From CAZBDU01 sp964490725 (GTDB lineage Bacteria; Spirochaetota; Spirochaetia; SZUA-6; DRHE01), in the NCBI GenBank assembly GCA_964490725.1, contig CAZBDU010000113.1, forward strand, positions 1 through 15,347: a stretch of DNA of 15,347 bases. Direction: 5' to 3'. The notes under the pieces are model-generated. The model saw nothing but the letters and a program-made list of their open reading frames with translations, was not told the DNA's origin and ran no database searches. The translations under genes and the position numbers were made by a program. This document shows positions 6,973 through 12,018 of this stretch, piece by piece (position 1 is the stretch's first letter; each line of letters starts with the position of its first letter).

Positions 6973-8294
6973 GGAGGGGCTTCTCCCCGGCCGCGGTAGC
7001 GGTAGGCCAGCTTCAGACCCTCCCGCACCATGGTCTCCAAGAACTCGCGCTGGCAGTTGAGCCTGGTGTGGTCCCCGTAGCGGCTCCAGGCCGCGTAGAG
7101 GCAGCCGTCCCCGCACAGCGGCGCGTAGGGGCAATCCAGGCAGCGCCGCCACAGCTCCAGCGGGACGGCGGCCGCGACGCCGTCGTGAATGTCCCCGGTG
7201 CAGAACCGCTCGATTCCCACGAAGGCGGGGCAGAGGAAGGTCCTGCCCGCGGGGTCGATGATCACCGACCCGTCGCCTGCGGCCATGCTGCAGCGGTTGG
7301 CCCCCAGCCCGGGGAGGGTGCTGAACCCCCGGCGCAGCACCGCCTCCCGCAGCTCCAGCAGCGCCGAGGCCACCCGGGGCTCGGAGAACACGCAGCCCGC
7401 ATCCGCCGACGGGGCGCAGTGGCGGCGGTCCGCCACGCTGGGCAGGATGGGCTTGAAGTCAACCCGCCGGATCTTCTCCTTCAGGCCCAGCCGCTCCAGC
7501 TCCTCCAGCAGGTCGTGGAGGCTGGCCAGGTTCTCCTCGTCGAAGTTGCCCCCCACGTCCAGGGTCATCCTGCCGGCGGCGTGCAGGAGGTTCTCCACGA
7601 TGGCCGCGTAGCTGCCCCTGCCGCTGCGGAAGGGGCGCTTGCGGTCGTGGGCCTCCCGGGTGCCGTCCAGGGTGACCTTGGCCGTGGTGATCCTCAAGGA
7701 AAGCAGCTCCTCCACCACCCGGGGGGAGAGCAGGGCGCCGTTGGTGATCACCCCCCCGTGAAAGCGCACCCCCCGCTCCGCGCAGGCTGCGCCCACCCCG
7801 CGGGCCACCGCCCGCAGGGCCTCCATGTTCAGCAGCGGCTCCCCGCCGTAGAACAGCAGGGTGAGCTCCCGGGGCCGCTCCTGGGCGATCCGCCCCTCCA
7901 GGTAGCGCACCACCGCGGCGGCGGTCCGGCCGTCCATGCGCAGGGCCTGCTTCACCCCCTCCTCCAGGCAGTATGTGCAGGCGAAGTTGCAGTCGTAGGT
8001 GGTCAGCACCGTGGCCTGCAGGTGCCCGTGGGAGCCGGCCAGCTCGCGGAGCCACTCCTCCAGGAGGCGCCGGTCCGCCGCGGCGTCGGCCACCACGATC
8101 CCCATGCGGGCCAGGGCGGCCAGGGCCTCCTTCCCTTCCGCGCCGGCATCCGCGGCCGCGGCGGGAAGCCCGCGGAGCAGCTCCCGCAGGCGGCGGTCCA
8201 CCAGCAGCTGAGCCTGGGTGCGGGTGTGGAAGAGAAGGGACTGTCCTTCCTGTGGAAAGTCGTCGATAAACAGGGTGTACCGGGAGAGCTCCAT
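6969..8294 (-). CDS. Radical SAM/SPASM peptide-modifying enzyme
   Basis: A 441-residue iron-sulfur enzyme. An N-terminal 85-residue strand-helix domain (MELSRYTLFI..., ending MGIVV), as in many peptide maturases, probably recognises the leader. The radical SAM core follows with the [4Fe-4S]-binding CNFACTYC (Cys102, Cys106, Cys109) and the SAM-binding FYGGEP (148-153). A C-terminal SPASM domain has Cys335, Cys355, Cys365, Cys385, Cys388, Cys394, Cys398 and Cys414, enough for auxiliary Fe-S clusters. SPASM enzymes install radical-made crosslinks or oxidations in short peptides (PQQ, mycofactocin, sactipeptides, ranthipeptides) or activate sulfatases. No sulfatase is nearby, while a 30-residue Cys/Trp peptide lies just upstream. 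The general layout recalls the maturases described beside small peptides in Geobacter-like bacteria, but I cannot confirm subfamily. Start ATG at 8294 has GAGAGG upstream at 8306-8301. Its stop overlaps the kinase start. Confidence 0.92.
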   Translation of the reverse strand: MELSRYTLFIDDFPQEGQSLLFHTRTQAQLLVDRRLRELLRGLPAAAADAGAEGKEALAALARMGIVVADAAADRRLLEEWLRELAGSHGHLQATVLTTYDCNFACTYCLEEGVKQALRMDGRTAAAVVRYLEGRIAQERPRELTLLFYGGEPLLNMEALRAVARGVGAACAERGVRFHGGVITNGALLSPRVVEELLSLRITTAKVTLDGTREAHDRKRPFRSGRGSYAAIVENLLHAAGRMTLDVGGNFDEENLASLHDLLEELERLGLKEKIRRVDFKPILPSVADRRHCAPSADAGCVFSEPRVASALLELREAVLRRGFSTLPGLGANRCSMAAGDGSVIIDPAGRTFLCPAFVGIERFCTGDIHDGVAAAVPLELWRRCLDCPYAPLCGDGCLYAAWSRYGDHTRLNCQREFLETMVREGLKLAYRYRGRGEAPP

Positions 8295-8320
8295 CGCGTA
8301 CCTCTCTCAAGTGGAGGGCG

Positions 8321-8348
8321 CCGGGACGCGGAGCCACCCGCGCCCCGG
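8321..8348 (-). other. Strong hairpin between precursor peptide and maturase
   Basis: Nine bases after the peptide stop, the minus strand reads CCGGGGCGCGG (8348-8338), a 6-base loop, and CCGCGTCCCGG (8331-8321): an 11-bp stem with one G-U. No T tract follows. Hairpins at this place in RiPP operons are commonly held to let much more precursor than enzyme be made, by partial termination or 3'-end protection. That role is inferred here. Confidence 0.6.
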
Positions 8349-8357
8349 CCGCTCTCT

Positions 8358-8450
8358 CTAGACGCCGACCCAGCCGACCATCCACCAGCAGCAGCCCTGC
8401 GGCACCGGACCGCCCTTCTCGGCTCCCTTGTGGATCACTTCCAGGATCAT
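8358..8450 (-). CDS. Putative 30-residue Cys/Trp-rich RiPP precursor peptide
   Basis: A small gene at the right place for a modified-peptide precursor. ATG at 8450 is preceded by a strong ribosome-binding site (GGGAGG, 8462-8457) and ends with TAG. The product has a leader-like half, MILEVIHKGAEKGGPVPQG, then a compact C-terminal half, CCWWMVGWVGV. Adjacent cysteines are at 20-21, tryptophans at 22, 23 and 27, and the end is hydrophobic. Possible cleavage points are the Gly-Gly at 13-14 or the Gly before Cys20. ATGA joins its start to the stop of the upstream solute-binding protein, so translation is coupled, and a radical SAM/SPASM gene follows after 63 bases. The ribosome-binding and start context is nearly identical to that of the maturase. 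It is too short for routine gene callers. I do not recognise a characterised precursor with this core. Thioether, carbon-carbon or Trp/Cys crosslinks are all possible products; the fate of the peptide is unknown. Confidence 0.75.
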   Translation of the reverse strand: MILEVIHKGAEKGGPVPQGCCWWMVGWVGV

Positions 8451-10033
8451 CGCGCACCTCCCGAACTTTTGATATGCCATTCCCTAAGGGAACGGTAGAA
8501 CTCCGCCGGGGGGACCTTCACCCCGCCGAAGCGGGCGGAGACCCCGACGAACTTCCTGCGGAAAAAGAGAAACAGCGCCGGGCGGTCGGCGGCGATGCGG
8601 GCGTGCACCTCCCGGTAGAGGCGCTCCCGCTCGGCCGGGTCCATGGCCACCCGCGCCCGGTCCAGCAGCCCGTCCACCGCGGCGCTGCGGTAGCGGGCCA
8701 GGTTCGTGCGGCCGATGCTCCGCGAGTGCCAGAACAGCGTCGTCGCCGCGTCCGGCTCCACCCCCACGGTGAACTGCAGGAGCGCCGCCTGGAAGTGTCC
8801 CGGCAGGAGGCGCCCCTGCATGAACTCCAGCCGGTCCAGGGCCTGCAGCTCCAGGCGCACCCCCACCTGCAGGAGCTGCCAGCGCAGGCGCCGGGCCGCC
8901 TCGGTCTTGATGGAGTCCCCCCGGTCCAGGAGCAGGGTGAACTGCAGGGGCCGGCCGTCGCGCTCCCGGAAGCCGTCCCCGTCGCGGTCGCGCCACCCCA
9001 GGCGCTCCAGGATGCGGGCCGCCTCCCGGGGGTCGAAGCGGGTCTCCACCGCCGGGTTGGCCGGCCAGCTCCCGGGAAGGAAGGGCCCGGTGGCCGGCAC
9101 CCCGTGCCCCTGCAGGGCGCGGGCGATCAGGTCGGAGCGGTCCACCGCCAGGTCCAGGGCGCGGCGCAGCTCCGGGTCGGCGAGCAGGGGATCCTCCAGG
9201 TTGAAGAGCAGGGTGTAGTAGAAGCCGTCCAGGTAGTTGTAGACCTCGTAGCGGGGGTCCTGCTGGAGCACCCGGTAGTCCCGGAAGTCCAGGTCCTCCA
9301 CCGCGTCCACCTTCCCCTGGAGAAGCGCCGACCAGGCGCTCACCCGGTCGGGGAAGAAGCGGATGATCAGCCGGTCCAGGTAGGGCCTGCCCGCGTAGTA
9401 GTCCGGGTTGGCCGCCATCTCCACCTGGGCGTCCGTCCAGCGAATGACCCGCCAGGGGCCGCTTCCCACCGGGTGGCGGCTGAACCGCTCCTCGGAGAAG
9501 CCCGGGGCGCGGAAGAGGTGGGCGGGCACGATCTCCCGGTTCATGCGGTAGGGAAGGGAGGCGTAGGGCTCCCGCAGGCGCACCCGGACGGTGTGGGGGT
9601 CCGGCGCCTCGAAGCGCTCCACCAGGGCGTACTGGGAGGCGTAGGGGGAGCGCAGCGCCGGGTTCAGGATGCGATTGTAAGTGAACAGCACGTCCGCGGA
9701 GGTGAGCTCCCGGCCGTCCTGGAAGCGCACCCCCCGGCGAAGGTGGAAGGTCCAGGCCAGCCCGTCGGCGGAGACCTCCCAGGATTCCGCCAGGCCGGGG
9801 ACCACCCGCAGGCTGCCGTCGTAGTGGATCAGGCTGTCGAAGGCCAGCTCGTCCACGTGCACGGAGATGCTGTCCGCCGTGGCCCCCGGGTCCAGCCCCT
9901 GGGGCGCCACCAGGGTGGAGAGCACCAGGGTGCCCCCGTAGCGGGGCTCGCCGGGGAGGGCGGCGGGGAGGGCAAAGAGACAGACCGTCAAGAGCAGGGC
10001 GCCGCGCAAGCGCCCGGGAACACCTTCCTTCAT
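8447..10033 (-). CDS. Orphan extracellular solute-binding protein, SBP_bac_5 family
   Basis: A 528-residue periplasmic binding protein of the oligopeptide/dipeptide/nickel class. Signal peptide at 1-28 (Arg-rich start, hydrophobic 11-26). The Cys at 18 is inside the hydrophobic core and does not form a lipobox. Family signatures in the mature part are RYGGTLVLS, VPGLAESWEVSADGLAWTFHLRRGVRFQDG with LTSADVLFTYNRI, then PVGSGPWRVIRW and DPELRRALDLAVDRSDLI. The family delivers peptides or metal complexes to ABC permeases, but no permease or ATPase gene is within the window. Start is ATG at 10033; the ribosome-binding site is poor (GGACAGGA crowding the ATG) and lies in one arm of an inverted repeat. 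Its TGA overlaps the ATG of the small peptide. It may bind the peptide product or present a ligand to the Cache kinase encoded two genes on. Family confidence is high; role inferred. Confidence 0.93.
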   Translation of the reverse strand: MKEGVPGRLRGALLLTVCLFALPAALPGEPRYGGTLVLSTLVAPQGLDPGATADSISVHVDELAFDSLIHYDGSLRVVPGLAESWEVSADGLAWTFHLRRGVRFQDGRELTSADVLFTYNRILNPALRSPYASQYALVERFEAPDPHTVRVRLREPYASLPYRMNREIVPAHLFRAPGFSEERFSRHPVGSGPWRVIRWTDAQVEMAANPDYYAGRPYLDRLIIRFFPDRVSAWSALLQGKVDAVEDLDFRDYRVLQQDPRYEVYNYLDGFYYTLLFNLEDPLLADPELRRALDLAVDRSDLIARALQGHGVPATGPFLPGSWPANPAVETRFDPREAARILERLGWRDRDGDGFRERDGRPLQFTLLLDRGDSIKTEAARRLRWQLLQVGVRLELQALDRLEFMQGRLLPGHFQAALLQFTVGVEPDAATTLFWHSRSIGRTNLARYRSAAVDGLLDRARVAMDPAERERLYREVHARIAADRPALFLFFRRKFVGVSARFGGVKVPPAEFYRSLREWHIKSSGGAR

Positions 10034-10056
10034 TCCTGTCCGTTTTTCCAGGAATG
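10031..10056 (-). promoter_or_regulatory. Perfect 8+8 inverted repeat over -10 box, ribosome-binding site and start codon
   Basis: CATTCCTG (10056-10049) and CAGGAATG (10038-10031) are exact inverted copies 10 bases apart on the minus strand. The second arm contains the binding-protein ribosome-binding AGGA and the ATG. The first overlaps the candidate -10 box. As DNA it is placed like a repressor operator; as RNA from an upstream start it could hide the start codon in a hairpin. Confidence 0.5.
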
Positions 10057-10082
10057 GTAGTGCCTAAACGCTTCGCGGTCAA
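10054..10082 (-). promoter_or_regulatory. Candidate sigma70-type promoter of the peptide operon
   Basis: On the minus strand TTGACC (10082-10077) and TACCAT (10059-10054) are 17 bases apart, matching the consensus at 5/6 and 4/6. Transcription would begin near 10047, only about 14 bases before the ATG at 10033. It lies downstream of a GC hairpin and an AT-rich block, supporting a separate transcription unit for binding protein, peptide, maturase and kinase. Confidence 0.5.
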
Positions 10083-10085
10083 GCC

Positions 10086-10128
10086 CCAGATATATCTTCT
10101 GGATTATATCTTTAGGATAAAAGTACTT
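10086..10128 (-). promoter_or_regulatory. AT-rich block with direct and inverted repeats upstream of the promoter
   Basis: This stands out from the GC-rich surroundings. It holds two copies of AAGATATA (minus strand, 10112-10105 and 10098-10091) with a 14-base period. It also has the palindrome AGATATATCT (10088-10097), the inverted pair CCAGA/TCTGG (10086-10090 and 10098-10102) and the palindrome AAGTACTT (10121-10128). Its position just upstream of the candidate -35 fits activator sites or an UP-type element. A TATAAT match (10108-10103) lacks a good -35. Confidence 0.4.
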
Positions 10129-10182
10129 ACGAGAACGTCTGGCCGATGGAAGCGGACCCTCACCGCCGGCGGCGCCGGCTGC

Positions 10183-10202
10183 GGGGCCCGGACAGGGGCC
10201 CC
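10183..10202 (-). terminator. Terminator-like GC hairpin after the GNAT gene
   Basis: Six bases past the TAG of the acetyltransferase gene the minus strand forms GGGGCCC (10202-10196), a 6-base loop and GGGCCCC (10189-10183), a perfect 7-bp stem. More GC self-complementary sequence follows, but no T run. It may mark the end of the right-hand operon or only slow the polymerase. Confidence 0.4.
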
Positions 10203-10208
10203 CGCCCG

Positions 10209-11330
10209 CTACACCTTGCGGCTGTAGACCCGGTGGGTCTTGTACACCCGCCCTCCCAGGGTCTGCACGTCGCTCAGCATCAGGGAGGTGGTGGAGGCCA
10301 CCTGGGTCAGGTCCACGTGGCGGAAGCTCCGGCTGCCCACGGTTCGCTCCAGCTCGTAGTACAGCAGGGCGTTGCCCCCCAGCCGCTGGTACTCCGGAAG
10401 GATCCCCGCCCCGTTGCAGATGAGCCAGTCGGTACGGCGGTACTCGGTGAGCAGGTCCAGGATCGACAGAGGGTTGAGCCGCCCGCGGCCGCGCTGCAGC
10501 GCCGCCGACAGGTCGGGAAAGCCGAACAGGAAGCCCGCCACCTTCCCCCGGTAGGTGAGGATCTTGACCAGCTGCGGGTCGGCCACCAGGAGCAGCTCGT
10601 CGGTGGCGCGGCGCACCTCCGCCTCCGAGAGGGGGTAATTCTCGCTGTGCTCCCCCAGGGCGGTGTTGTACACGCGGCCGATCTCGGCGGCCAGGCGGCG
10701 CAGCTCCCGCTTGGAGCGGAAGCGCAGCACCTGGAAGTTGCCGCGTCGCAGCACCTTCTGCGCCGCCGAGCGCACCCGCTCGGGCAGCCGGAACTCCCGG
10801 GCGTCCAGGTAGGCCGAGTACAGGTCCATCAGGGGCCGGAACCCCTCGCCCTCCAGGAGGCGGCTGTAGTAGGGGTGGTTGTAGCTCATCATGGTCATGG
10901 CCGCCCGGTGCCCGTAGCCGTCCACCAGGATGCCGTTGCCGCTGGAGCCGCCGAAGCCCATGGGCCCGGCCACGCTCTCCAGGCCCCTGCTCCGGGCCCA
11001 GTCGCACACCCGCCCCAGCAGCGCCGCGGCGGCCTGGGGATGATCTTCGGCATCGAAGAGGTAGAAGTGGGCACGGTTGGTGCCGTGCTGCGCGTTGTAG
11101 CGCCGGTTCTCCAGGGCGGCGATGCGTCCCACCGTGCGCCCGTCCTCCCGGGCTATGAAGAACTCCCCCTCGGAGTGCTCGAAGAAGGGATGGCGGCGGT
11201 CCAGGATCTGCCGGAGGTCGGCGCGGAACCAGGGCACCCAGTGGGGGTCACCCCGGTAGAGGCGAAAGGGCAGCTCGATGAACTCCCGCCCCTCCCGGCT
11301 GCGGGCTCCCGGCGCGCGCAGGATCTCCAT
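10209..11330 (-). CDS. GNAT-fold N-acetyltransferase-like protein
   Basis: A 373-residue cytoplasmic protein. Its opening (FIELPFRLYRGDPHWVPWF, 17-35) and PFFEHSEGEFFIAREDGRTVGRIAA (48-72) are typical of a widespread but poorly studied large GNAT-related family. The C-terminal half has AGILPEYQRLGGNALLYYELER (308-329). There QRLGGN resembles the pyrophosphate-binding loop for acyl-CoA, but with Asn in place of the usual closing Gly/Ala. The middle (about 115-175) has a conserved-looking GPMGFGGSSGNGILVDGYG. Length suggests two GNAT-like lobes. The acyl acceptor is unknown. ATG at 11330 is 7 bases beyond the FecR-domain stop, so the two are co-transcribed. A terminator-like hairpin and a new promoter separate it from the peptide operon. 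No signal peptide. Confidence 0.8.
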   Translation of the reverse strand: MEILRAPGARSREGREFIELPFRLYRGDPHWVPWFRADLRQILDRRHPFFEHSEGEFFIAREDGRTVGRIAALENRRYNAQHGTNRAHFYLFDAEDHPQAAAALLGRVCDWARSRGLESVAGPMGFGGSSGNGILVDGYGHRAAMTMMSYNHPYYSRLLEGEGFRPLMDLYSAYLDAREFRLPERVRSAAQKVLRRGNFQVLRFRSKRELRRLAAEIGRVYNTALGEHSENYPLSEAEVRRATDELLLVADPQLVKILTYRGKVAGFLFGFPDLSAALQRGRGRLNPLSILDLLTEYRRTDWLICNGAGILPEYQRLGGNALLYYELERTVGSRSFRHVDLTQVASTTSLMLSDVQTLGGRVYKTHRVYSRKV

Positions 11331-11337
11331 GAACGCC

Positions 11338-12018
11338 CTAGTAACCGCTGCTGCGCCCGCCGTCCGCTCCGCTGGAGCCCCAGGGGATCCTGACCCGGAT
11401 CCTGGCGGCCAGGGAGCTCATGAACGCATCGTCGTGGTACAGCATGCCGGCGGACCGGGACACCACCCCCTGGCCCTCGCGGCTGAAGCGATAGGCGCGG
11501 TGGTGCCGGGCCTGGACGCTGCGGCTGCCCCCGCCGCTGTCGTCCGCCAGCGCCAGCCGGCCGTTGCAGGTGCAGACGTAGGTGTTGGCCGCATCCTCCA
11601 CCTTGATGAAGAAGGCGGTGCCCCGGATCCCCGCCACCGCCGTGGGAGTCTTCACCCGGAACCCGTCTCCCCCCAGGTACTGCAGCTTCTCGAAGACGGC
11701 GGCGAAGATCCCGGAGCGCAGCTCCACCTCCCCGTTCTGCCCGTCCATGCGCAGCACCGCCACCGAGTCCCCACCGATGCGGAAGACATTGCGGCTGGCG
11801 AACACCACCTCGCAGACTCCGTCCGCTCCGGTCCTCACGGTGGCCCCGTAGCGGGCCTCCTGGCCGATCTCCGCCGGCCTGCCGTCCAGGCTGACCTCTC
11901 CGGAAAGGAAGACCACGGTGCCGGAGACACCCGCCGGCAGCTGCTCCCCGGCCCCTCCCGCGAACGCACCCGCCGCACAGGCGGCCGCCAGAACCGCCGC
12001 CAGCCATGGTCTTCTCAT
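11338..12018 (-). CDS. Periplasmic FecR-domain protein with CTC and His-rich motifs
   Basis: A 226-residue exported protein: signal peptide 1-20 (cleavage after AFA), then a FecR domain (about 28-140) with VRTGADGVCEVVFASRN and the hallmark VKTPTAVAGIRGTAFFI (122-138). Unlike the iron-citrate regulator FecR it has no N-terminal anti-sigma segment, no membrane helix beyond the signal and no ECF sigma gene next to it. FecR folds of this stand-alone type occur in many exported proteins of uncertain function. The C-terminal half carries CTC (149-151), HH (172-173) and YHDD (194-197), possible ligands for a metal or haem (inference). The end is Arg/Ser/Gly-rich. Its ATGA overlaps the stop of the molybdopterin subunit and it has a good ribosome-binding site (GGGAGG), so it is tightly tied to the xanthine-dehydrogenase-like genes. 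Confidence 0.85.
   Translation of the reverse strand: MRRPWLAAVLAAACAAGAFAGGAGEQLPAGVSGTVVFLSGEVSLDGRPAEIGQEARYGATVRTGADGVCEVVFASRNVFRIGGDSVAVLRMDGQNGEVELRSGIFAAVFEKLQYLGGDGFRVKTPTAVAGIRGTAFFIKVEDAANTYVCTCNGRLALADDSGGGSRSVQARHHRAYRFSREGQGVVSRSAGMLYHDDAFMSSLAARIRVRIPWGSSGADGGRSSGY

Noticed and set aside
4576..6999. 807-codon open frame on the plus strand opposite the kinase
   Set aside because: Composition is His/Gln/Val/Gly-rich without any recognisable fold, and the minus strand has an intact multi-domain kinase. It is an antisense shadow of GC-rich coding DNA.
6973..7152. Sixty-residue N-terminal extension of the kinase
   Set aside because: It lies inside the maturase gene in another frame and is low-complexity; the GTG at 6972 overlapping the maturase stop begins directly before the first membrane helix.
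8447..10033. Lipoprotein assignment for the binding protein
   Set aside because: The only N-terminal Cys (18) is inside the hydrophobic core without a lipobox and is followed by more signal-peptide sequence.
7068..10060. Long plus-strand frames opposite the maturase and binding protein (7068-8498 and 8474-10060)
   Set aside because: Antisense shadows: biased composition, no domains, no ribosome-binding sites.
10101..10131. Promoter using TATAAT at 10108-10103
   Set aside because: No acceptable -35 hexamer 15-19 bases upstream; the TTGACC/TACCAT pair closer to the gene is better.
10030..11007. 325-codon minus-strand frame running from the GNAT gene into the spacer
   Set aside because: Gly/Pro/Arg-rich out-of-frame reading of the GNAT gene; only its last residues leave that gene, and no start or ribosome-binding site supports it.
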